From Candidatus Latescibacterota bacterium (GTDB lineage Bacteria; Krumholzibacteriota; Krumholzibacteriia; Krumholzibacteriales; WJIX01), in contig DAOWMJ010000096.1 in NCBI GenBank assembly GCA_030643145.1, forward strand, positions 1-7,488: a DNA stretch of 7,488 nucleotides. The letters run 5' to 3'. The notes below the pieces were generated by a model. That model was not told the origin of the DNA and did not search any database. It was given only the letters and a program-made list of their open reading frames with translations. The position numbers were made by a program, and so were the translations under genes. Each line of letters starts with the position of its first letter. Position 1 is the stretch's first letter. Positions 1 through 5,931 of this stretch are shown one piece after another.

Positions 1-1
1 A

Positions 2-1720
2 AAAGACAACACACTCTTTGTTGAGAAAACATCGGGAAAAATCGTTAAACTGGAAGAGAAACTTAAGGGAGTTGATTTGTCCGGAAGCCTCGGGATAGGG
101 CACACAAGATGGGCTACCCACGGTCCGCCAACCACTATAAACGCGCATCCACATTTAGACTGCAACGGTAGAATCGCGCTTATACATAATGGTATTATTG
201 AAAATTACCTGACATTAAAGACCTCCCTTGAATCAGATGGTCATAAATTTATCACAGAAACTGATACTGAGGTTCTGGTCCATCTTATTGAAGAATTTTA
301 TCATGATAATAAACTCGAAGAGGCTGTCCAGAAAGCCCTGGAGCTGGTCGAGGGGACTTATGGGATCCTCGTTATTTCATCCTCTGAACCTGACAAACTT
401 GTGGGGGCGCGAAACGGTTCTCCGGTTGTAATTGGAGTAGGGGAAGATGAATATTTCATTGCGAGCGATGTAGCCGCAATACTCAAGTACACCAGGCAGG
501 TTATATATCTTCAGGATCAGCAGATGGTAGTAGCAACTCCACGGCATTTTTCGACCATGACTATCAGGAACGAATCTGTTGACCATGTTATCGAGATGGT
601 TGATTGGGATCTTGATATGATCGAGAAGGGTGGGTATGAGCATTTTATGATGAAGGAAATATTTGAGCAGCCGGAAACGATCAAAAACGCGATGAGAGGC
701 CGTTTGCTGAATGAATACGGGATTTCAAAGCTTGGCGGTTTAAATATGTCTGAGGAAGAACTCAGGGAAATTGAGCGCATAGTTTTTATCGCCTGCGGCA
801 CGAGCTGGCATGCAGCTCTTCTCGGTGAGTTTATGATAGAAGAGAAGGCGCGTATACCGGTTGAGGTAGAATATGCGAGTGAATTTCGCTACAGGAATCC
901 AATAATTGAAGATAAGACACTCGTTATGGCAATCAGCCAATCCGGGGAGACAGTCGACACTCTCGCCGCTATGCGGGAAGCGCATGAGAAGGGCGCCAAG
1001 TGTATGGGCATTTGCAACGTGGTAGGAAGCACCATAGCGCGTGAATCGGGGGGCGGTATCTATATCCATGCCGGACCGGAGATTGGTGTTGCGTCAACCA
1101 AGGCATTTACATCACAGATTACTGTTCTGAGTCTTATTGCCCTGATGCTCGGGCGGATGCGGAATATGTCGTCCGATGAGGGGCGTCAAATAATCAGGGC
1201 GCTGGAAAATATTCCTATGCAGGTATCGAAGATCCTTGAAAAGAACGAGGATATCAAAAAGATAGCCGAGAAATGTTGTTACCACAATAATTTTCTGTAT
1301 CTTGGAAGAGGAGCTAATTACCCAGTGGCTCTGGAAGGAGCTCTTAAACTCAAAGAGATATCGTATGTGCATGCTGAGGGATATCCGGCGGCGGAGATGA
1401 AACATGGGCCTATTGCCTTGATTGATGAGAATATGCCCGTTGTAATTATTTGTCCGCGCGATAGCGCTTATCAGAAGATATTGGGCAATATAAACGAGGT
1501 TAAAGCGAGGAAAGGCAAAATTATCGCGATAACCAGTGAGGGCAATAAAGAGATTGTTAATATGGCAGATCATGTGATTTTTATCCCTGAAACACTTGAT
1601 TTTCTTTATCCGATTCTTTCAACTGTTCCGCTTCAATTAATGGCTTATCATATCGCTGTTCTTAGAGGCTGTAATGTTGATCAACCAAGGAATCTGGCCA
1701 AGAGTGTGACAGTTGAGTAA
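2..1720 (+). CDS. glmS: Glutamine--fructose-6-phosphate aminotransferase (isomerizing), 5'-truncated by window edge
   Basis: GlmS makes glucosamine-6-phosphate from fructose-6-phosphate and glutamine, the first committed step to UDP-GlcNAc for peptidoglycan and lipopolysaccharide; it is cytoplasmic. The frame is open from base 2 with no stop, giving 572 visible residues against about 609 in E. coli, so roughly 37 residues including the catalytic N-terminal Cys are outside the window. The TTG at 77 is an internal codon, not the start. The glutaminase domain shows HTRWATHG (from base 101), NGIIENY and ETDTEV. Two SIS sugar-isomerase domains follow: CGTSWHA (about 791) and SQSGETVDTL (about 931), then STKAFTSQ, LGRGANYP and ALKLKEISYVHAEGYPAAE followed by MKHGPIALID, with the family's catalytic Glu and His. 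The end DQPRNLAKSVTVE matches the family C-terminus, including the conserved Lys. A glmS ribozyme, if there is one, would lie upstream and cannot be judged here. Confidence 0.97.
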   Translation, partial: KDNTLFVEKTSGKIVKLEEKLKGVDLSGSLGIGHTRWATHGPPTTINAHPHLDCNGRIALIHNGIIENYLTLKTSLESDGHKFITETDTEVLVHLIEEFYHDNKLEEAVQKALELVEGTYGILVISSSEPDKLVGARNGSPVVIGVGEDEYFIASDVAAILKYTRQVIYLQDQQMVVATPRHFSTMTIRNESVDHVIEMVDWDLDMIEKGGYEHFMMKEIFEQPETIKNAMRGRLLNEYGISKLGGLNMSEEELREIERIVFIACGTSWHAALLGEFMIEEKARIPVEVEYASEFRYRNPIIEDKTLVMAISQSGETVDTLAAMREAHEKGAKCMGICNVVGSTIARESGGGIYIHAGPEIGVASTKAFTSQITVLSLIALMLGRMRNMSSDEGRQIIRALENIPMQVSKILEKNEDIKKIAEKCCYHNNFLYLGRGANYPVALEGALKLKEISYVHAEGYPAAEMKHGPIALIDENMPVVIICPRDSAYQKILGNINEVKARKGKIIAITSEGNKEIVNMADHVIFIPETLDFLYPILSTVPLQLMAYHIAVLRGCNVDQPRNLAKSVTVE

Positions 1721-1811
1721 AGAGAATGGGGAGGGTATATCTTATCAGGCGAATCGGACCTAATCTTTAGATAGACTGCTCTCTGTAATTATAGCTTTAA
1801 GTTTGAAAGAT

Positions 1812-1840
1812 TTGAGTTATTCTGTTACTTTATATAGTAT
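1812..1840 (+). promoter_or_regulatory. Possible sigma-70 type promoter for ridA (and perhaps selC)
   Basis: In the gap between glmS and ridA, TTGAGT (1812-1817; four of six matches to TTGACA) is followed by the AT-rich TATATAGTAT. This offers TATAGT at 1833 (spacing 15, five of six matches) or TAGTAT at 1835 (spacing 17, four of six). It lies 24 or more bases before the ridA start. No convincing terminator follows glmS, so read-through from glmS is also possible. The call rests on a consensus match only. Confidence 0.35.
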
Positions 1841-1854
1841 GAATTTAAGAAGAA

Positions 1855-1860
1855 GAGGTG
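1855..1860 (+). promoter_or_regulatory. Ribosome-binding site that decides the ridA start
   Basis: GAGGTG is the best Shine-Dalgarno-like sequence here. Its last three bases are themselves a GTG in the ridA frame (1858), but its GAGG core sits five bases ahead of the ATG at 1864. That favours the ATG as the true start, and the N-terminus from there (MKKIIRTE) aligns end to end with E. coli RidA (MSKTIATE). Confidence 0.6.
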
Positions 1861-1863
1861 AAT

Positions 1864-2241
1864 ATGAAAAAGATTATCAGAACTGAGTTAGCTCCAGCGG
1901 CGATCGGGCCTTATAATCAGGCAGTTAAAGCCGGGGATTTTCTTTTTATTTCGGGTCAGCTTGGGTTGGACCCAAGTAATGGAAAGATGGCCGATGGATT
2001 GTCGAATCAGGTCGACAGAGTTCTATCTAACCTTAAGGCAGTTGTTGAAGCTGCTGGAGGGGGGATCGATTCCATAGTTAAAACTACGGTAATGCTTCAA
2101 TCAATGGACGATTTTAAAGAAATGAATAATATTTATATGAAATATTTCAAGGAGGACCCTCCGGCTAGGGCCGCCTATGAGGTAGCCGGACTTCCCCTTG
2201 GAGCCCTTGTTGAAATTGAAGCTGTCGCGCATCTTGGTTAA
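1864..2241 (+). CDS. ridA: RidA family 2-iminobutanoate/2-iminopropanoate deaminase
   Basis: RidA hydrolyses reactive enamine/imine intermediates such as 2-aminoacrylate, released by PLP-dependent serine and threonine dehydratases, to 2-ketoacids and ammonia; the enzyme is a cytoplasmic trimer. The product from ATG 1864 is 125 residues, the usual size for this family (a GTG at 1858 would add two). Visible family features are the opening APAAIGPYNQAV (residues 10-21), ISGQLGLDP (29-37), the central VKTTVML (72-78), PPARAAYEVAGLP (99-111) with the conserved substrate-binding Arg at 102, and VEIEAVAHLG at the end with the conserved Glu at 119. Those catalytic positions separate it from inactive YjgF-like relatives, although the exact substrate is not proven. 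It stands alone between glmS and the tRNA gene, whose 5' end is only 39 bases past the stop codon, so the two may share a transcript. Confidence 0.94.
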   Translation: MKKIIRTELAPAAIGPYNQAVKAGDFLFISGQLGLDPSNGKMADGLSNQVDRVLSNLKAVVEAAGGGIDSIVKTTVMLQSMDDFKEMNNIYMKYFKEDPPARAAYEVAGLPLGALVEIEAVAHLG

Positions 2242-2280
2242 CATTCAATACGAGACTGACCTTCTGCGGTATCTGTTTGC

Positions 2281-2378
2281 GGGAATGGATGGGTTCTGGT
2301 GAATCCCGAGGACTTCAAATCCTTCTGCCGGGTGCTAAAACCATGCGGGGTGGGTTCGATTCCCACACGTTCCCGCCA
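2281..2378 (+). tRNA. selC: tRNA-Sec (anticodon UCA), selenocysteine tRNA
   Basis: Carries serine and then selenocysteine to in-frame UGA codons through SerRS, SelA and SelB. The 98-base gene folds as follows: acceptor strands 2281-2288 and 2367-2374; two linker bases; a 6-bp D stem (2291-2296 with 2301-2306, one G-U) closing a 4-base loop TGGT; anticodon stem 2308-2312 with 2320-2324 and loop CTTCAAA with TCA at 2315-2317; a 25-base variable region (2325-2349) that can form a long arm; T stem GTGGG/CCCAC (2350-2354, 2362-2366) with loop TTCGATT; discriminator G2375 and encoded CCA (2376-2378). The 6-bp D stem with 4-base loop, UCA anticodon, long variable arm and G discriminator are hallmarks of bacterial tRNA-Sec and match E. 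coli selC in layout. Odd point: acceptor pair 8 is G2288 opposite A2367, not a Watson-Crick pair. The bases GC just upstream (2279-2280) can pair with G2375-C2376 in the precursor. No selA or selB is visible here. A suppressor-type tRNA is the alternative, but the D arm argues against it. Confidence 0.93.
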
Positions 2379-2494
2379 TTACTGGTGGCCGCGACCGGGG
2401 TTTCTTAACTGGCGGACATTTTATTCTTACGACACGGTTATCATGAAAACAGGATAGAACCGCAAATTGACATTTAACGTGTAAGCTGATTTGT

Positions 2495-3157
2495 ATGAAG
2501 AAAGTTTTTATAAGGATTTCTTTCATTCTGGTCGTTTTTTTATTCATTACGCCGTGTAGCCTTCTGGCTTTCAAGCAGATCTATCCTTCATATGGAAATA
2601 TCGGGGAACATTTAAGTATTGCCGGGGTTGATTCTACAGAGGACTCCAACCAGGAAAGCAGCTGGACGATGGAGTATCTTAAAGAGGTACTTGAAAATGA
2701 AACAGGTTGCAGTTTGAAGAAAGAAGTTGGATGGAAGGGGAGAAAGAATCCTCGTGTCGCAATGTTATGCGCTCTTATTTTCCCGGGTTTGGGGCAGATA
2801 TATAATGAAAGGCCTGTAAAAGCCGCCCTTGCCATGGGATTGGAAACGTGGTATCTGACCAACATTCTTTTAAATTACCGCCGAGAGCAAAGGGAAATGA
2901 AAATTCGCGATAGTTACGATAAATATGTTGAGACCGAAACGGGAGAAAGTTATATTAGTTCGGATTGGCGTTTTCATAATGCCTGGTACAATGAATATAA
3001 GGCGCGCAAAATAGATTGGCTGTGGTGGTCGTCTGGTGTTGTTGTTGTACTAATATTTGACGCTTATGTGGACGCGCATTTGCATGGTATGGATTTTAAG
3101 GTAGAAAGTGTAGGGTGTAATGGGTATCCGGGGATTTCCCTTAGTTTGGATTTTTAA
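2495..3157 (+). CDS. DUF5683-type membrane-associated protein of unknown function
   Basis: No biochemical role is known to me. The 220-residue product starts with a basic-hydrophobic signal sequence (MKKVFIRIS, hydrophobic 5-24) with a plausible cleavage after SLLA (residue 25). A polar region (30-85) leads to RVAMLCALIFPGLGQIYN (87-104) followed by KAALAMGLETWY (109-120), a hydrophobic hairpin whose PGLGQIYN core resembles DUF5683 and the wider TM2-like group. A charged segment with many Tyr and Trp (128-175) precedes a second membrane stretch (about 174-190) and DAYVDAHL (189-196), the other signature of DUF5683 proteins. The tail YPGISLSLDF ends in Phe. The start at 2495 is the only standard start codon after the in-frame stop at 2468 that keeps the signal sequence; no clear Shine-Dalgarno precedes it. 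The gene sits 76 bases before lepB. The family assignment is from motif memory, not a search. Confidence 0.7.
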   Translation: MKKVFIRISFILVVFLFITPCSLLAFKQIYPSYGNIGEHLSIAGVDSTEDSNQESSWTMEYLKEVLENETGCSLKKEVGWKGRKNPRVAMLCALIFPGLGQIYNERPVKAALAMGLETWYLTNILLNYRREQREMKIRDSYDKYVETETGESYISSDWRFHNAWYNEYKARKIDWLWWSSGVVVVLIFDAYVDAHLHGMDFKVESVGCNGYPGISLSLDF

Positions 3158-3233
3158 GTTTAAACTTGGGCGCCGGTGTAGCGATAGATAATTGTTCTGG
3201 TTATGCAGTTGAAAATTATGTGGAAGGGAAATT

Positions 3234-3842
3234 ATGGCTGAAAAGGATAACAAGAAAATTAGAACAAAATCAAAATTAAGGGAATATATTGAAATTATTG
3301 TTACCGCTGTTATTTTGGCGTTGATAGTAAGGACATTTATTGTTCAGAGCTATCATATACCATCAGAATCTATGAAGGACACCCTTCTTAAGGGAGACTT
3401 TCTTTTCGCTAATAAATTTATTTATGGAGCAAAGATTCCTTTTGTCAACTGGAGATTACCTGTTGTTAGAGAACCACGGAGGGGCGATGTGGTTATCTTT
3501 AAATGGCCTAAAGACAAAAAAACAGATTACATTAAAAGATGTATTGCTCTTGAGGGTGAAGTGATCGAAATCAAAGATAAGACTGTTTCCATTGACGGCA
3601 AAAAACTTGATGAAGATTACACAAAGTATATTCGGGGCGGGCTTAACGACTATGGTCCTTACCGTGTGCCAGAAGGGTATATCTTTGTACTTGGCGACAA
3701 TCGAGATAATAGCTACGATTCACGTTTTTGGGGGCCCCTGGATAAAAAGCTCCTGAGGGGGGAAGCCCTCTTTCTCTATTTTTCTATCGATTACAAGAAA
3801 CACTGGCCGAGGTTCAGCAGGATAGGTGACCTTATTAAATAG
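3234..3842 (+). CDS. lepB: Signal peptidase I
   Basis: Membrane-bound Ser/Lys endopeptidase that removes signal peptides from proteins leaving through Sec or Tat. The product has 202 residues, short like Bacillus-type enzymes rather than the ~324-residue E. coli LepB. After a basic N-terminus (1-17) comes one membrane segment (about 18-37), then box B HIPSESMKDTLL (41-52) with the nucleophile Ser46, box C RRGDVVIFKWP (82-92), box D DYIKRCIALEGE (98-109) with the general base Lys101, and box E GDNRDNSYDSRFWGP (154-168). Both catalytic residues and all boxes are present, so it should be active. The start ATG 3234 has a good ribosome-binding site, GGAAGGGA, a few bases upstream. Its substrates may include the signal-bearing protein encoded just before it. 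No clear terminator was found after the stop. Confidence 0.96.
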   Translation: MAEKDNKKIRTKSKLREYIEIIVTAVILALIVRTFIVQSYHIPSESMKDTLLKGDFLFANKFIYGAKIPFVNWRLPVVREPRRGDVVIFKWPKDKKTDYIKRCIALEGEVIEIKDKTVSIDGKKLDEDYTKYIRGGLNDYGPYRVPEGYIFVLGDNRDNSYDSRFWGPLDKKLLRGEALFLYFSIDYKKHWPRFSRIGDLIK

Positions 3843-4076
3843 CAAAAGCTTGACCTTTGGAGTTCTTCCCGGCGTGGATTTGAACTGCGATGTTCATGGT
3901 AGGCGTTAAACATTTTACATAAAATGATGACAATATCTTTGTCTTATCTATTCAATAAGGAATCCCGGCTCGATACAGCTGATTGCAGCAAAATTTAGTT
4001 TTTAATATCCTTTTTTGTGTTTCACGGCATTCAATTTGCTCTAATACTGACAGGCTGATACATTTTGTTAACAAGC
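3843..4076 (+). other. Non-coding stretch between lepB and the hrcA promoter
   Basis: I see no gene or known RNA here. It contains a 5-bp inverted repeat TGAAC/GTTCA with a 6-base loop (3881-3896) without a T-run, and a small GCTG-ATTG-CAGC hairpin at about 3980 followed by A- and T-rich sequence, neither strong enough to call a terminator. The 9-mer AAGCTTGAC occurs at 3846-3854 and again at 4073-4081, where its end forms part of the putative hrcA -35 box; the first copy has no matching -10 that I would trust. AT-rich runs near 4000-4017 are typical of bacterial upstream regions. Confidence 0.5.
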
Positions 4077-4105
4077 TTGACATGGAGTACAGGAATATTT
4101 AACTT
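4077..4105 (+). promoter_or_regulatory. Putative promoter of the hrcA-grpE-dnaK operon
   Basis: A perfect -35 hexamer TTGACA (4077-4082) is followed after 17 bases by TAACTT (4100-4105), a weak -10 with three of six matches. Transcription would start near 4112, just ahead of the CIRCE operator at 4118, which is the usual placement for HrcA-controlled vegetative promoters. The weak -10 and several other AT-rich choices in 4094-4109 leave the exact element open. Confidence 0.5.
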
Positions 4106-4117
4106 TATGCAAATATT

Positions 4118-4144
4118 TTAGCAGTCATACATGGAGAGTGCTAA
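4118..4144 (+). promoter_or_regulatory. CIRCE element, HrcA operator
   Basis: The inverted repeat TTAGCAGTC (4118-4126), 9 bases, GAGTGCTAA (4136-4144) matches the CIRCE consensus TTAGCACTC-N9-GAGTGCTAA with exact spacing and one mismatch in the left arm (C to G at the seventh base). It lies directly before hrcA, as expected for autoregulation: HrcA binds here and represses, and heat or unfolded protein relieves repression. The right arm overlaps the Shine-Dalgarno region and ends two bases before the preferred GTG start at 4147, so the element is also at the very 5' end of the mRNA. Confidence 0.93.
4133..4138 (+). promoter_or_regulatory. Ribosome-binding site that decides the hrcA start
   Basis: GGAGAG lies at the junction of the CIRCE spacer and right arm. 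It is eight bases from GTG 4147, but would overlap or abut a start at GTG 4138. This favours 4147 as the start codon. Confidence 0.55.
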
Positions 4145-4146
4145 CA

Positions 4147-5169
4147 GTGGTTGTCTCGGAATATATAAGTCATCCTGAATCGGAAATGCTGAAAAGGGTT
4201 GTTGATCTATATATCCAAACGGGTAAGCCCGTTAGTTCAAAAGCCTTAAAAAACAGATATAAGCTAAGTGTCAGCACCTCGAATATCCGTATAATCTTTC
4301 ATTCGCTGGAAGAAAAAAAATATCTTTTCAAGCCGCACATTTCAGCCGGAAGAGTTCCTACCGATTCAGGTTACAGGTTTTATGTTGATTCTATCAGGGA
4401 AGAGAATTTGTTGGGGAAGGGAGTTATAGAAGAGATAAAGAACGTGATCGGCAGGGATTTTGGTGACCTGCGTGATATTATGCTCCGAACATCAAGATTA
4501 CTCGGAGAATTAACAAATTATATGGGTCTGATGATGGGGTTTTTCCATTCTTACGGACATATAATGAAGTTGGAGATTATACAGAATGAAGGAACCAGAG
4601 GTTTTGTGATTTTAAAGTTGTCTTCCGGTATGAAGAGGAGCGTGTATGTTGAGTTCCCGAAGCGTTATCCTTCCTATGTCTTAAGTGAGGCAAATCGATT
4701 AATTAATGAGAGGGTTGCGGAATGTCCTCTGGAGGAGGCCGTGGAAAGGCTGAAAGAATTCATAAAAGAAAGCGCGGGGTTTGAAAGAGAAATTACGGAG
4801 TGCGTAACTACCGAGGCTGACCTTCTCTTTGATTGGGCGTATGATTTAAAGTATTATATGGGAGATATGAAGCTTTCCTGGAATACCACTGAATTCAAAG
4901 ATCCGCTTGTTTTGCGAAATCTCGTTACGATAATGGGGCAAAGAGGATTAATGTTGAATATTATGAAGAAACGGATGTGCCACAATTTAGTGGTTACAAT
5001 AGGCAGCGAGAATCAAACTCTGGAATTAAGCAAATTCTCGGTAGTTACACAGAGCTTCGGCAAGCGAGACAGCAAGGGATTGCTTGGTATTCTAGGACCC
5101 ACAAGAATGAGTTACAAGCTGGTTTTACCCATTCTTGGCAGAATGGCAAAAGAATTAGATTGCATATGA
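4147..5169 (+). CDS. hrcA: Heat-inducible transcription repressor HrcA
   Basis: HrcA represses class I heat-shock genes by binding CIRCE; its activity depends on GroEL in studied species. From GTG 4147 the protein has 340 residues, the normal family length; GTG 4138 would add three residues but has no spaced ribosome-binding site. The N-terminal winged helix (about 1-75) includes LKRVVDLYIQTGKPVSSKAL and, in the wing, PHISAGRVPTDSGYRFYVD, the strongest family signature (GRVPTDSGYR at 68-77). A GAF-like dimerisation domain follows, and GPTRM (317-321) with the helix to the end matches the conserved C-terminus. Oddity: the recognition-helix motif usually close to ATIRNEM reads SNIRIIF here. It is the first gene of hrcA-grpE-dnaK and sits under a CIRCE site, so it should regulate itself. 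It ends in TGA, 51 bases before grpE. Confidence 0.95.
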   Translation: MVVSEYISHPESEMLKRVVDLYIQTGKPVSSKALKNRYKLSVSTSNIRIIFHSLEEKKYLFKPHISAGRVPTDSGYRFYVDSIREENLLGKGVIEEIKNVIGRDFGDLRDIMLRTSRLLGELTNYMGLMMGFFHSYGHIMKLEIIQNEGTRGFVILKLSSGMKRSVYVEFPKRYPSYVLSEANRLINERVAECPLEEAVERLKEFIKESAGFEREITECVTTEADLLFDWAYDLKYYMGDMKLSWNTTEFKDPLVLRNLVTIMGQRGLMLNIMKKRMCHNLVVTIGSENQTLELSKFSVVTQSFGKRDSKGLLGILGPTRMSYKLVLPILGRMAKELDCI

Positions 5170-5220
5170 CTGCTGGTGATAATTTGTTAGATTCTCCTCA
5201 GGAAGTGGAGGTTTGATTAA

Positions 5221-5901
5221 GTGGATAACGGAAAAAAAACTGCTGAAAAAGAAAAAAGAAAAGAGATAAAAGAAAATCCTGTAAAGAGGCACAATTTGGA
5301 AAAGGTTTATGGAGGTAAAAAGGGAACAGGTGAAAAAGAGAAAAAAAGCAGGAAATATGTTAAAAAGAGTGGAAAAAAGGGGAAAAAGGATCTTGTTGAT
5401 CTTTTACATCACAAAAATGAAATACTTGAAAAGATGCGCAGGGAGCTCGATCAAACAAAGCAATTGATTGAAGTTAAAGAGGATAGATTGCTTAGGATGA
5501 TTGCCGAATTTGATAATTTCAAGAAGAGAATCAATCGGGAACAAGTTTTGCTTAAAAAACGAATGTATATTGATATTTTGGGGAATTTGATTCCTGTTTT
5601 GGATGATTTTGACAGGGCCTTTCAAATGCAGATCGGTCCCGGAGATGATTTCCAGAAAGGGATAAAGCTTATTTACAACAGATTAGATAGTATTCTGAGA
5701 CAATTAGGCATTAAGGAAATTGATACCGAAGGACAGATTTTCAAACCAGAATTTCATGAAGCTGTGGGTGAAGTTGAGGATGAAGGGATTGAAGCTGGGA
5801 AAGTGGCTCATGTGGTACAAAAAGGATATACGTTTGATGAGTTAGTAATAAGGCCGGCTAAAGTCATAGTTGCCGGAGAGAAGAAGAAAAAAAAGAAATA
5901 A
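5221..5901 (+). CDS. grpE: Nucleotide exchange factor GrpE
   Basis: GrpE dimers open the DnaK nucleotide-binding domain to release ADP and act as a thermosensor in the cytoplasmic Hsp70 cycle. The GTG at 5221 has an excellent site GGAGGT (5207-5212) eight bases ahead, giving 226 residues, within the usual range (about 170-230). A long helix/coiled coil (about 57-115) contains MIAEFDNFKKRINRE (93-107); then LIPVLDDFDRAF (123-134), GIKEIDTEGQIFKPEFHEAV (163-182) and VVQKGYTFDELVIRPAKVIV (198-217), the beta-wing region that contacts DnaK. Unusual: the first 57 residues hold 20 Lys and 3 Arg against 9 acidic residues, and the protein ends in six Lys, while GrpE N-terminal tails are normally acidic. 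Two A8 runs (5232-5239, 5887-5894) lie within these tails. dnaK follows after 30 bases. Confidence 0.96.
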   Translation: MDNGKKTAEKEKRKEIKENPVKRHNLEKVYGGKKGTGEKEKKSRKYVKKSGKKGKKDLVDLLHHKNEILEKMRRELDQTKQLIEVKEDRLLRMIAEFDNFKKRINREQVLLKKRMYIDILGNLIPVLDDFDRAFQMQIGPGDDFQKGIKLIYNRLDSILRQLGIKEIDTEGQIFKPEFHEAVGEVEDEGIEAGKVAHVVQKGYTFDELVIRPAKVIVAGEKKKKKK

Positions 5902-5931
5902 AATCTTCTTGTTATTAAAAAAGGGGAAAAA

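Noticed and set aside
77..79. TTG as the start of glmS
   Set aside because: The frame is open to base 2, and upstream codons continue the GlmS N-terminal domain; starting here would leave out conserved sequence and the catalytic Cys.
2281..2378. selC as an integration site of a genomic island
   Set aside because: Genes on both sides are ordinary housekeeping genes, there is no integrase, and I find no second copy of the tRNA 3' end in the window.
2382..2406. Hairpin CTGGT/ACCGG with TTTCTT after tRNA-Sec as an intrinsic terminator
   Set aside because: The stem has only five pairs including a G-U, and the T tract is short and interrupted and separated by GG; too weak to call.
2467..2495. TTGACA before the DUF5683-type gene as a promoter
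   Set aside because: A -10 at normal spacing would overlap the ATG and place the transcript start inside the coding sequence; the sequence there (TTTGTA) is also a poor match.
2335..2574. 79-codon minus-strand reading frame across tRNA-Sec
   Set aside because: It overlaps the tRNA and the start of the next gene on the opposite strand and has no recognisable protein features.
3166..3192. TTGGGC and GATAAT before lepB as a promoter
   Set aside because: The -10 is good but the -35 matches in only three positions and the spacing is 15; not distinguishable from chance.
5167..5190. TGA at the end of hrcA read as selenocysteine, given tRNA-Sec in the window
   Set aside because: Read-through would add only five residues after the UGA before TAG, the protein already ends at the normal family C-terminus, and I see no SECIS-like hairpin.
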